Assembly: GCA_031279515.1 (NCBI GenBank)
Contig: JAITII010000037.1
Location: forward strand, 1 to 64,000
Reading direction: 5' to 3'
Source of the DNA: Deltaproteobacteria bacterium
GTDB lineage: Bacteria > Desulfobacterota > Desulfarculia > Adiutricales > Adiutricaceae
Length of the DNA: 64,000 nt
Shown here in pieces: positions 18,077 through 27,936 of the stretch. How positions within the stretch are numbered: the stretch's first letter is position 1; every line of letters starts with the position of its first letter. The position numbers were made by a program, and so were the translations under genes. A model generated the notes under the pieces. The model ran no database searches, was not told the DNA's origin, and saw only the letters and a list, made by a program, of their open reading frames with translations.

Positions 18077-18360
18077 CTAAGGGTAGATGGACAACTACCT
18101 TATTGGAACTATTAAAATGGTCAACTACACTACTTTAGTAGTATTCGCCAGCTGGGTCTTTAAGAGAATATTAAAGCTATCAAAGGTCATTGAGGTTCCC
18201 CTTTAGTAATTTGTGTAGCTTTTTACAAGAAATTAAAAGCTGGCTAAGGATTTGATAAAAACTTTGGCAGTCTCAAAGGTTAAATGTAGGTTTTGGTCAC
18301 AAAATTATTTATCTAGAATGAAAGTTGGCGGATTACATTTAAAATATTAGATGATTTTTG

Positions 18361-21300
18361 TTATTGTTCTGAGATTGCCTTGGCAACAAAAGGATCAATG
18401 ACGTAAGCTTTTGGTTGGGCAAATGGATCTATAGGTGTAATTAGTTGAAGATCTGATAAAGTTTTAACCGCTGATGCAACGTAAATATTTCTACCCTCAC
18501 TAATATTTAGATTGATTTTCCATCTGGAAAGCTGAATTCTGTATTGGTGGGTGTTTAAGTCATTCTTATCAGGAAACGGGAGAGGAAAATCCTTACCATA
18601 GCGGTGATAAAACAGTTGCTGGAGTTTTAGGGAGGTAACAGGTCCGTGTAGGGCTACAAGTTTTAAGACTGGAAGGCATATTTTTGTATCAAATTGGAAG
18701 TCCGTGGGGATAATGGAAGTAGTATCATTGGTTTCATCAGTAGTAGAAGCATGAATATCTGAAGAGGCTAAGTCTATATCATGTTGCTCGGCGTAAAGTT
18801 TCATTAGTTTATTTACTACCGATAAATACCATCCACCAGTGCTTTCCATGATTTCTTTGGCATCGACACCCTTTAGCTCATAGTCATCGATTAACAATTT
18901 AAGGGAACTCTCATTGAATTTTTTGACTTGGATTTGCATGATTTGCAGTGATGCTTGGATGATTTTTGGGATTATGCTAAACTCTGGTGTAATCAAAATT
19001 GATAAAATATTTTTGAAGTGGCCAGCTTGATTATTGTGTCCATTTACGTAACCGCATAGATTAAACAGTAAAGGGCATAAATGCTCATATTCTAGTTCTA
19101 ATGGATGAACAATTATATGAAAAATTTGTTCGTTTGAGGAAGTTCTGGATAATTCAAAAATTTGAAAAGCTGAGTCAATAGAAGTGAGCTGCATGGTTAT
19201 AATTTTATTATTAAAAGTGGATTGGACAAGATTAAACAAAGCATCTTTAAGAAGTGTTAACTCTTCCTCCTGGGCACAGGAGATAATACGAACACCGTTA
19301 CCATAGGTATTGTGTATAAGGCCGTATTCTTGTAACATAGTAAGAGGGCTGGGGATGGGAATATTATTATTTTTAGACGGTAAGACATACAGTCGTCGCT
19401 TGTTATTTTTTCCATCAGGTGGAATGATGGGGAGCTTTTTTAAGTCATCTACTGCCTGAAATAATTCATCATTGTTATTCCATAAGATATTAGCTGCAGC
19501 GGGCGAATTCTTAAAATAAAACCCCGAATCATTTACTAGCCCGAAGGATTCCATATCCTTTAGGTAATATTCTAGCTCATAGTCCATAAAGTCAGAAAAG
19601 TTATCAGGACATTCTGCGATAATAGAATGATAGAGATAAGTTAATCCATCTTGTCTAAGTTGCAAATGGGGTGTAGCAAAGGGATTTGCCAAAGCAGTTT
19701 CAAGGCTCATTAAAGTGTAAATGAGCCTATAGAAACTATCTTGACCTAAGATAACTTGGTAAGAATTTTTAAAAGCTCCTGTGATTTTGGATTTAGCCAT
19801 TACCCTAGTTAATATTTCTTCTGTTATTATGAATGGTGGAATGCTGTCGGGGGCCAAATTTTTATTCATTTCTTTTATGAGCTCCCGGCAAATCAGTTGT
19901 ACCAGATGCGGTTGGTTGCTTGAGTTGGATAATAACTTGTAGATTAGCTTTTCGTCTTTGAATTCAAAACCTAAGGATTTCAAGGGATCAATTACAAGGA
20001 GCATAGCTTCGAGGGGCTGAAAGGGTCCCATTATGATGGGAGGTCCCAAGTCAAATAGGTGACTTTCTGGATGTCGGTTTAGTCTCCCGGCCAAAGTATA
20101 TCCTGTAAAGATAATCTCAAAAAATGGGCTCAAGGTCATTGTTTTTAGCAAAAATTCTTTATTTTCTGGATTAGCCATTAATTCGCGAAAAATTTCATCA
20201 CTATTGTCAGCTAATATGGTTATACGTTTTATTATTTTGTCATTATTACTAAGTCTTTGGAGCTGTTCAAGCTTATCCAAAATTTTTTGGGCAGAATCAT
20301 CACTGTCAGCTAATTTCAGGGTAACCATACCGGCGCGGACGAGGCCAACTATATCTCTGTAATCTTGGGCATTTAGTAGGGTGACATACTCTCCATTGGG
20401 CAGATTGCTACTCATTGACTGGAATAGGTATTTTAGGATCGCAGTCTTTCCTTGAAAGGGTCCTCCAAGCAACAGTTTGTGGCCCTTTTGTGTGGATAGC
20501 TTCTTTAACACCTCCATGCGTCCATAAAATAGCGGACGGTTATTGAGGGCACTAAAGATGTATGGATTGAAATTTCCAAGGTGGAAGCCGCTCTTAAAGA
20601 GTACCTGGTGTATTTTTTTCTTGAAAAGCTTGGAGCTTAAAAAGGCAACAAGGTTGGTGTCCACCACCAGGATGTTTTTTTGAGAATTTCTAGCCCATTG
20701 CCATAGAAATTTTCTGTCGGAAGTGGAAAGTTTGGTGAAAGACAAAATGACTGTTGGCTTGTCTTCTATTAAGTATCTGTCTAGAATATTTGTTAGGTCC
20801 TTAGAAGAGAATTTTTCGTCCCAGCACATGATGAGAGTAAGGCGTTCATATGTATCTTTCCAGATGTTTAGGCATGGAGAGGTAGAAGCGTTTATGTCGT
20901 ATATGTGGTAGTGCGGTGAATTTATGTTTTTGTAAATCGGGATGAATTTTGCACTTCGCTCTACAGTAAAACCTAGCCAGGAAAGAAATCTTCTAAGTAA
21001 GCTTGCTCCTTTTTCGTCTGTTTCCTCCAGGCTTTTCATTTGGCTAAGTTGTTCCCAGAGTTTCTTACCATCCTTGTCGATGGAAGAATTTTGCTCTAAA
21101 AGCTTTTGGCCATAATACTGGAAAGGGTCACCGCTTTTATCAAATTCATTTAAAAAGGCGTAAAATTCGGAAGCGTAGTTTAATTCAAAAATGCTTGCCT
21201 CCGTATTCAGTATTCTTGACTTTTGTCTTAAAAAGTCTTTTAATTCTTCAAAACAAGCTCGAATGTCCGAAAAATTATCCTCCACGGTGATCCTGGCGAC

Positions 21301-24300
21301 TTTATCACGCATTTCAGGTGAGATTAATTTTATGGAATCATTGTAAAGTTTAACAATATTGACTAAAATATTGATCTTGAAAGAATAAACTTCCGAATCA
21401 ATATGAGGAATTATACTTGTAGCCATGATGCTTAGATTGGAGAGAATAGAATAATCTTTGTTAGATCGACAAGCTTCAAGTATAGAGAGATGAATTTTGT
21501 TGAAGCTACAGAAAACCGAGTTTGTGTATTCGCTTAAAAAACCAGAATAATAATATAAATCTAGAAGATCTTTGTTAGCATTCAGTGTCGACTCCATCTC
21601 ATCAAGTAAGAGGTCAACAGAACTATCTAAAAACTCTTGGAGGGTATTACTGTGGCCTTTGGGTATATAGTTCCTAGCCGGTCTGTAGGCTTCCAGAAAA
21701 AAAGAAGGAAAGATTATTCTGTTGTCTCTTTTCAAATGAGCTAAAAAGCCCTCAGCAGCATCTTGTAAAGTGTAAGTAGGAATTAAAAAGGAGTTAAGAA
21801 GACTTGGCAAAGGAGGGATGTAAACTCCCAAAATGTTGCTGTGGCTATAGTCTTTTATTACCACTGAATAAGAATGCACATCTACTAGGTAGTTAGTGGC
21901 ATAAAAATCATTTTGCCACCTGTATTCCGACAGATTATCATTGGTGGGAGCCATTTGGTTTTTTCCCACTGTTACAAAATCTAGGAAATCCTGGGATGCT
22001 ATGGAAGATAATACTTTGCGGAACAGCTTCTCTGCGAAGTTCATATGCTCGGGAAAATTTTGCAAAAGCAAGTTGGACTTTTCGATTATATCTTTCAACC
22101 TGTTTGTCCAGAACTCTTTTGTGCTACAAAGGTAGTCCCCTTTGAGAGCTCTGTGATAATCCACCCATTGGGAAGCCAAGGCTAACATTGAGTTGATGTT
22201 TTCTTGTACGATAACTCCGTTGTTATTCCTAAAGGCTTGTTGGGTAAACTTGTCTACATTTTCTTCTATGAATTTTTTGAATGACTCGTCGTCTATGTAT
22301 TTTATCGAGGAAGTTTCCACATCACTAAGGTCTCCTTTGATGGCTGCCTCCAAAATGTCATGTAGTTTCCCTTTTTGCAAGACGGTTTTCCACAAGTGTG
22401 TTGCCAGCGTGTAGTCACAGTAGTGCTTGTCCAGGTATAACTTAAAGTCATCGGTTTTCTCAATTAATTGTGCATGTGCTGTCTTTAAGTTTTGTGCATT
22501 ACAAAATATCCTAAAATCCCTAGAGTAATCTTCACTTGTGTCTATATCACAGAGTTGAACTAGACTATCTAACAAATCAGTTGAATAGCGTTTAGGTAGA
22601 AATTTAGAAAAAAATGTGTAGAAACCTTTATAGAGAGGATTTGGAGCCATGATATTTGGATACAGAAGAGCTGTATACATTAAGATGGCCTCTTCCGGTT
22701 CCAGAGTTGTTTTCCTTAGTCCCTTGTAGCGGTCTATTTCCTCGTTGATGTCTATAAAGGCCTGCTGTAGTGTAAAAGGTGCCGCTTTAAAGTTTAAACC
22801 CAAATGCAGAAGTTTCATTAACCAACTAGCGAAGTAATTATCAACCGTTGCAACTGCAAGAAGATATGCGCTTCTAGTTTGGGATTTGTCCAGGAGTTTT
22901 ATAGTAACACCTCTGACGAGATCGCCCACAACATTATAAGGTAAGTCTTGTCCAGGAAGAGTTCCTTTTAGGGGAATTAAAAATTCTTCAAACTGTTGCA
23001 AATTTCTGTCTGCAAACTCTTGGTCACCTTTTAGCAATCTCAGGTTACTTGTAGATGCGACGAGATTATCATCACTCATATCTGAACGCAACAGAGATAA
23101 AAATTCTTCATTATTATAGTTATTGTCTGTTAAATCTTCATTGGCTAATCTAGTTAGCGTATCTCCCATTTGGTTGACATACATTTTTTGTTTGGGGAAG
23201 TCTGAAGGCCTAGAAAGAAGCTCAATTATATCTGAGCTGGTGATAGCAGCATTTGGAGAGCTGCCGCTTCCATCAAATAATGGTAGAACGTCCTTAGATT
23301 CTACCGGTGTAATAGTGTCATCTCCGTCTACTATGTCTATTTCACTTGTTCTGGTGGCAACTATATCGCTTTCATGATTCAAATCCATTAGTTCTTCACT
23401 TAGAGGTGGTAATTCATCTGTCAATGAGTCTAAAATTGATTCATATGCACCTTCATTGAGTTTAGTTATAAAAGTACTGGAGAATTTATCTTTTAAGTTT
23501 ATTAGTTGCGATTCCTTTAAAGGTTTGGTCATTAACAGGAGCTTTATGAGTTCTTTGCCTAATGGACACTCGGGTTCCCAATTTTTGTCTAATGGAAGTC
23601 TGTTAATTTTATTTATCATTTGGGTCAAAGTATTGTAATCTGTCTTGCCAGGACGCACCAATTTTCGTATCTGAAGAAATATATATGCGGCTGAATTAGA
23701 AACCTGAAATGTTTCCTTTAATCTTTCTAATGGTTCGAATACTTGTTGGAACTGTTCATTCACCATTTCCCAATACGATACTATGTTGTCGGATTTTTTT
23801 GATATATCCTCAGGGGAGACTTTAAATAAGAAATCTAAATTTACGTTGGGCGTACTTTCAAATTTATCAATATTTTGCCAAAATTTGGCAAGTAAATCTT
23901 CGATCAAAGCCATCATTTCTTTTCCGTAAGAGTAGGCTTGTGCGACGATTTTCTTATTGTATTTCCAATGCTTTCCAGACATGATAGAGCATAACTTATT
24001 ATTAATTACTTCAATTTCTTCGTTTAGCTTATTAAAATCTGCTCTTATTATGTGTTCTATCGTTTGTTTGATTTTTAAAATGTCAATATATTTATCCCTA
24101 GCATTTTGAGTTTCTGGAGGTACATATGGTACATTTGATTTGATTTTTGGCAAAAACTTCAATGATTGTAGCAGTTGCAATAGAACAAAGTCAGTTTCTA
24201 GAATTTGCTCATTTTTTTCATCCAGCATATCAAGGAAGATAAACAAAAGCTGTTGCCAATTGGAGAATCTTAGTTTCCTGGCTTTTTCAAAGGGAGGTTT

Positions 24301-24576
24301 AAATATTGCGGTATGCCATAAAAAGATGAGTTCTTGTAACAACTTTTCATTCATGGCGATTTTTTGCATTTCTTCTAAGCGGCTTTTGCTGGTCAAGGCT
24401 ATTTTAGGGTATTTTTTAGCAAAAAAGCTATAATCAAATTTGCAAGCCCTAAAGAAGCGTTCACATTCTTCCGGATACAAGCTAAGATCGCTCAAAAGGG
24501 TCTGGATGCAGTCTTTTTTCATCATTGCTCTAACTAACTCAGTGGGTAAGAGCTGCTTTTTTTCTGTTTTTTTCAT
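18361..24576 (-). CDS. Giant STAND-like P-loop NTPase (2071 residues), function unknown
   Basis: The N-terminal ~1100 residues are charged and mostly helical with no domain I recognise. Residues ~1240-1330 are an alpha/beta segment (TVILSFTKLSTSDRKFLWQW, NILVVDTNLVAFL) leading into RPLFYGRMEVLKKL. A P-loop follows, LLLGGPFQGKTAILKYL, near residue 1370, then a Walker B-like ITILADNSDEIF near 1450. This order (xGR-E-L, GG-x-GKT, helical lid) matches STAND/AAA-type regulators. The last ~110 residues look like a winged helix (KLVALHGPVTSLKLQQLF). There is no signal peptide or membrane segment. Composition is rich in Asn, Lys and Ile, unlike neighbours, which suggests transfer. Large single-gene STAND proteins are common phage sensors, so a defence role is a fair inference but no effector domain is identified. 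Confidence 0.75.
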   Translation of the reverse strand: MKKTEKKQLLPTELVRAMMKKDCIQTLLSDLSLYPEECERFFRACKFDYSFFAKKYPKIALTSKSRLEEMQKIAMNEKLLQELIFLWHTAIFKPPFEKARKLRFSNWQQLLFIFLDMLDEKNEQILETDFVLLQLLQSLKFLPKIKSNVPYVPPETQNARDKYIDILKIKQTIEHIIRADFNKLNEEIEVINNKLCSIMSGKHWKYNKKIVAQAYSYGKEMMALIEDLLAKFWQNIDKFESTPNVNLDFLFKVSPEDISKKSDNIVSYWEMVNEQFQQVFEPLERLKETFQVSNSAAYIFLQIRKLVRPGKTDYNTLTQMINKINRLPLDKNWEPECPLGKELIKLLLMTKPLKESQLINLKDKFSSTFITKLNEGAYESILDSLTDELPPLSEELMDLNHESDIVATRTSEIDIVDGDDTITPVESKDVLPLFDGSGSSPNAAITSSDIIELLSRPSDFPKQKMYVNQMGDTLTRLANEDLTDNNYNNEEFLSLLRSDMSDDNLVASTSNLRLLKGDQEFADRNLQQFEEFLIPLKGTLPGQDLPYNVVGDLVRGVTIKLLDKSQTRSAYLLAVATVDNYFASWLMKLLHLGLNFKAAPFTLQQAFIDINEEIDRYKGLRKTTLEPEEAILMYTALLYPNIMAPNPLYKGFYTFFSKFLPKRYSTDLLDSLVQLCDIDTSEDYSRDFRIFCNAQNLKTAHAQLIEKTDDFKLYLDKHYCDYTLATHLWKTVLQKGKLHDILEAAIKGDLSDVETSSIKYIDDESFKKFIEENVDKFTQQAFRNNNGVIVQENINSMLALASQWVDYHRALKGDYLCSTKEFWTNRLKDIIEKSNLLLQNFPEHMNFAEKLFRKVLSSIASQDFLDFVTVGKNQMAPTNDNLSEYRWQNDFYATNYLVDVHSYSVVIKDYSHSNILGVYIPPLPSLLNSFLIPTYTLQDAAEGFLAHLKRDNRIIFPSFFLEAYRPARNYIPKGHSNTLQEFLDSSVDLLLDEMESTLNANKDLLDLYYYSGFLSEYTNSVFCSFNKIHLSILEACRSNKDYSILSNLSIMATSIIPHIDSEVYSFKINILVNIVKLYNDSIKLISPEMRDKVARITVEDNFSDIRACFEELKDFLRQKSRILNTEASIFELNYASEFYAFLNEFDKSGDPFQYYGQKLLEQNSSIDKDGKKLWEQLSQMKSLEETDEKGASLLRRFLSWLGFTVERSAKFIPIYKNINSPHYHIYDINASTSPCLNIWKDTYERLTLIMCWDEKFSSKDLTNILDRYLIEDKPTVILSFTKLSTSDRKFLWQWARNSQKNILVVDTNLVAFLSSKLFKKKIHQVLFKSGFHLGNFNPYIFSALNNRPLFYGRMEVLKKLSTQKGHKLLLGGPFQGKTAILKYLFQSMSSNLPNGEYVTLLNAQDYRDIVGLVRAGMVTLKLADSDDSAQKILDKLEQLQRLSNNDKIIKRITILADNSDEIFRELMANPENKEFLLKTMTLSPFFEIIFTGYTLAGRLNRHPESHLFDLGPPIIMGPFQPLEAMLLVIDPLKSLGFEFKDEKLIYKLLSNSSNQPHLVQLICRELIKEMNKNLAPDSIPPFIITEEILTRVMAKSKITGAFKNSYQVILGQDSFYRLIYTLMSLETALANPFATPHLQLRQDGLTYLYHSIIAECPDNFSDFMDYELEYYLKDMESFGLVNDSGFYFKNSPAAANILWNNNDELFQAVDDLKKLPIIPPDGKNNKRRLYVLPSKNNNIPIPSPLTMLQEYGLIHNTYGNGVRIISCAQEEELTLLKDALFNLVQSTFNNKIITMQLTSIDSAFQIFELSRTSSNEQIFHIIVHPLELEYEHLCPLLFNLCGYVNGHNNQAGHFKNILSILITPEFSIIPKIIQASLQIMQIQVKKFNESSLKLLIDDYELKGVDAKEIMESTGGWYLSVVNKLMKLYAEQHDIDLASSDIHASTTDETNDTTSIIPTDFQFDTKICLPVLKLVALHGPVTSLKLQQLFYHRYGKDFPLPFPDKNDLNTHQYRIQLSRWKINLNISEGRNIYVASAVKTLSDLQLITPIDPFAQPKAYVIDPFVAKAISEQ

Positions 24577-24783
24577 GTTACATCTCTTTTTGCGGACCTA
24601 TATACAGCGAAATAATCAAAGAACAAAGCTATCCCATGGGGCAAAAAGCTATTTGTGGGAACTTTGTTGGTATTAAAGAAGATGGGTAAGTTAGCTCAGA
24701 ACAGAAAGGTCTCCCTAAAAAACCATAGGTTTTAGTATTTCTTAAGGACTTTCCATTTTATGGAACTCTAACGCCTTGTGATA

Positions 24784-24814
24784 ATTATATCCATACTTGT
24801 ATTCATTTTGTCAA
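24784..24814 (-). promoter_or_regulatory. Candidate sigma-70 promoter for the giant STAND-like gene
   Basis: On the minus strand TTGACA (24809-24814) is followed after 19 bases by TATAAT (24784-24789). Both boxes are perfect, although the spacing is longer than the ideal 17. It sits 208 bases before the start codon, leaving a long leader. Confidence 0.4.
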
Positions 24815-26236
24815 TTAAATTAGAAGGTGCGCTTTAATCTTGTCTTTAATTTTATCCCTCTTTTCTAGAGTGAAATGTCCTTTGCTATTTACTCCCTTAT
24901 AACACAATATTCTTTATAATTCGATGTTGTATTAAAAATAATATTATTACACCATATGTAGCAGGGATTTTTATATCTTTACGCTAAAAGGCCCTTATGA
25001 GTTTTAGGTTCGCCATGCTAATGGGTTCTGCCAGAGTTTTTTTAAGGGCCTTATAATCCCTATTTGTGCCTAGCCAGAATCTACGGAAAGCTACCTAAAT
25101 CTTAGACCTGTGGTTAAATAGCCCCTTTTAGTACTATGGAAGGCTATACCTTAAGCCCCAGGGAGAGCCTTTTATCGTATTGGGATAAAAAGAAAATATC
25201 CACCATATATTGTGGAACAATCGTCTAAAACAGGCTCATCTTGACGAATTTTAAAGCTAGATTACGACGTAAAAAGTCTCAAAAATTTCAGATGAAAAAA
25301 GAGTCAATATTTAGTAGCAATATAATGCAACATCGACACTATATAGTACTAATTCATATCTCTGATTATACGGGTCCCTTTTACGCTGCGATAAATTAAA
25401 AGAAGAGATAGTTTGTTTAAAGATAAACTCCTGTTTAATGATATCCTTATCCGCTTTAGCCCTTTGGCTTATTTTTATCTGCATAAAAATATAGCTTAAT
25501 AGATGCACTATATTTAACTTTACGCCTTTCAGATGGCTTTTCAAATAGCGTGCTTAGGTCAGGTGATTAATCGCTCCCAAGATGACTATCCCCTTAAAAG
25601 CTGCTGTCAATTGGCGGGAGCTTTCTTTGAAGCCATCCTTTCTAACAAATGGCCCCTTAACTTTCTCTGGTTATTAGATTGAGACAATAATGCGCCAGCT
25701 TGGTAGTGACCTTAAGGTGGGTAAGATCCCACAAAGCTACTAAAGGGGGGCAGATTTAAACCCGATGTTAGGCTATAGCTCTAGGTTACCCTATTATAGG
25801 GAGTAATATTTTAACAGGCCTTAGGGCTTAAATCATTTTACCTTAGGCTACTATACTCTTTTAATTTGCAAGACAGATTAAGCCATATCTGGCCCGGTAA
25901 TTATCCTCAAGCTAAGGCCCAAAACTATTGTAAAAACCCACCCCCTCTTGGTGAACTAGAAACCTTTTTCAGGGCGCTGCCAGCTAAAAAGGGCAAAATC
26001 CAACCCTTTATAAGCTGTTTTAAAGCCCACCCTGATGGCAGGAGCAGCACCGCTAACCCAAAAAGAGGGGGGGACCTAGGGTTAGATCTTATAATAAGCT
26101 CCCCTTAGCCCTTGATTTCTTCCTCTAAATTACCTATATTTATTGTTTTTGGGGCCTCCAATAAGCCCGATAATTAGCAAAAGCTCCCCATTATTAACCA
26201 CTTTCTAGGAGCACAGGCTCACCAGACAGATCCTAT
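24815..26236. other. Long spacer without recognisable gene
   Basis: About 1.4 kb between the giant gene and apgM (1.66 kb in all). Short open frames at 25311-25544 (minus) and 25866-26108 (plus) lack a good ribosome site and protein-like character. Composition rises in GC from 25550 on, so this part may be the remains of a gene. I see no tRNA, SRP RNA or RNase P RNA core. Confidence 0.5.
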
Positions 26237-27442
26237 ATGAAATATGTAATCCTAATTGGCGACGGCATGGGAGACTATCCCCTGGAAAGCTTAGGCGGCC
26301 GCAGCCCCCTGGAATACGCCACCACAGCCAACCTGGACAGGCTGGCAAAGGAGGGCATGTTGGCCAGGTGTGCCACCATTCCCGAAGGCATGGCGCCTGG
26401 CTCTGATGTGGCTATTTTTTCTCTCATGGCGTATTGCGCCAAAGGAGTCTTGGAGGGACGCGGCCCCCTGGAGGCTGCAGCCCTAAAAATTCCTTTAAAG
26501 GAGGGGGACCTGGCCTTTCGCATGAACCTTGTAACTGTAGGGCATGATGGGGCCGATACTATTATGCTTAACCACGCCTCCGGGGATATCTCTAACCCCG
26601 AGGCAGGGGAACTAATAAGCGCCTTAAAAGAGAATATGCCCCTGGCGGGGCAAAAGATCTACCAAGGCGTTAGCTATCGCCACATCTTAATTTGGCCAGG
26701 GGCACCTCTGGGGCTGCCCTCCATTCCCCCCCACGATCATTTGGATGAGAAGATTACCAATCTGATAAACGAGCCCAAAAATGCCCCTATTATGGATCTG
26801 GTGAAGGCCTCCTGGCCCATCCTAGAAAACCATCCTGTAAATAAAAAAAGGGTCCAGGCGGGTTTGCCCCCTGCCAACTCCATCTGGCTTTGGGGCCAGG
26901 GCCGCACCCCTATTGTGAAAAGCTACAAGGAGCGCTGGGGCATAACTGGGGCCACAGTCTCGGCAGTGGATATCATAAGGGGACTTGCCATTACCACTGG
27001 ACTTGTACCTTTAACTGTTCCAGGTGCCACAGGTACCTTGGACACCAATTACGAAGGCAAGGTAGAGGCAGCCCTAGCTGCCTTAAAGAGCTACGATCTA
27101 GTGATAGTCCATCTGGAGGCCCCGGACGAGTGCTCCCACCAGGGGGATTTGAAAAGTAAAATAAAAGCCATAGAGAACTTTGATGCCAGGATAGTAGGTC
27201 CTATCTTAAAAGCCCTTCCCTCCTTTGGGGACTATAGGATCCTCTGCTCCTGCGATCACTATACCCCTGTCATGAAAAAGACCCACTCTAGCGATCCAGT
27301 ACCCTTTGTCCTCTACGATAGCCAGAACCCAGCTCAGAGCGGCGGGCAAGGTTACTCGGAAAAGGAAGCTGCAAAAAATCCCACTATAATTCCCGACGGT
27401 CCTAGCCTGGGGCTACTCTTTTTTGGCCCGGAAAGGCAATAG
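26237..27442 (+). CDS. apgM: Cofactor-independent phosphoglycerate mutase, archaeal type
   Basis: Converts 3- to 2-phosphoglycerate in glycolysis and gluconeogenesis using two metal ions. The 401 residues match the ApgM family: MKYVILIGDGMGDYPL at the start with the first metal Asp, NLDRLAKEGM, the catalytic Ser56 in MAPGSDVAIF, HLEAPDECSHQGD and SCDHYTPVMKKTHSSDPVPF with further metal ligands. This is the archaeal-type enzyme rather than GpmA or GpmI, common in anaerobic bacteria. Enolase, the next glycolytic enzyme, is also in this window. The thioesterase gene starts five bases after its stop. Confidence 0.94.
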   Translation: MKYVILIGDGMGDYPLESLGGRSPLEYATTANLDRLAKEGMLARCATIPEGMAPGSDVAIFSLMAYCAKGVLEGRGPLEAAALKIPLKEGDLAFRMNLVTVGHDGADTIMLNHASGDISNPEAGELISALKENMPLAGQKIYQGVSYRHILIWPGAPLGLPSIPPHDHLDEKITNLINEPKNAPIMDLVKASWPILENHPVNKKRVQAGLPPANSIWLWGQGRTPIVKSYKERWGITGATVSAVDIIRGLAITTGLVPLTVPGATGTLDTNYEGKVEAALAALKSYDLVIVHLEAPDECSHQGDLKSKIKAIENFDARIVGPILKALPSFGDYRILCSCDHYTPVMKKTHSSDPVPFVLYDSQNPAQSGGQGYSEKEAAKNPTIIPDGPSLGLLFFGPERQ

Positions 27443-27446
27443 TCTC

Positions 27447-27884
27447 ATGCTCACATTAAAAGAAGACAAAGCCCAATACCTATCCACCAGCTGGTACAGG
27501 GTACTTTACGTCGATACAGACACCATGGGCATAGTAAATAATGCCCACTATTTTCGCTTTTTTGAAAAAGCCCGGGGCGAATATTTGCGTCAGCTAAACT
27601 GCTCTTACGCCTCTATAGAAGAGCGGGGCATCCGCACCCCCCTTACAGAAGCCTTTGCCCATTTTTACCAGCCCTTCCATTACGATGACCTCATCCGCCT
27701 GGAGACGTGGATCTCCCAGTTGAAAAAGGCAAGCTTCCGCTTTGACTACAGGCTCTACAAAGACAAAGAGAACAACTTGAGGGTATCTGGCCATACCCTC
27801 CATGCTACATTGAACTGGGACAATAAGGTAATAAAGATTCCTGACTGGCTCTTAGAATCCCTGTTCCCTAAAAAGGGAAGATAG
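27447..27884 (+). CDS. Acyl-CoA thioesterase, YbgC/4HBT hot-dog family
   Basis: A single hot-dog domain of 145 residues. The motif YVDTDTMGIVNNAHYFRFFE holds the catalytic Asp (second Asp of DTD, residue 25) and the family's NxxY helix. Such enzymes hydrolyse short or aromatic acyl-CoA, or acyl-ACP; in many Gram-negatives YbgC sits with the Tol-Pal genes, which is not the case here. I chose the ATG at 27447, with GAAAGG ten bases before it, over an upstream TTG inside apgM. It lies five bases after apgM, so the two are probably one operon. Confidence 0.85.
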   Translation: MLTLKEDKAQYLSTSWYRVLYVDTDTMGIVNNAHYFRFFEKARGEYLRQLNCSYASIEERGIRTPLTEAFAHFYQPFHYDDLIRLETWISQLKKASFRFDYRLYKDKENNLRVSGHTLHATLNWDNKVIKIPDWLLESLFPKKGR

Positions 27885-27936
27885 ATAGCTTTCTAAGGGT
27901 GCATTTAAAAAAATGAGGTGTTTTTTTTCAAACGGG

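Noticed and set aside
24440-24676. Plus-strand 78-codon frame over the start of the giant gene
   Set aside because: It overlaps the N-terminus and promoter-side leader of the giant gene and has no protein-like character.
25311-26108. Two short open frames (77 and 80 codons) in the spacer before apgM
   Set aside because: No ribosome binding site, biased low-complexity composition and no recognisable motif.
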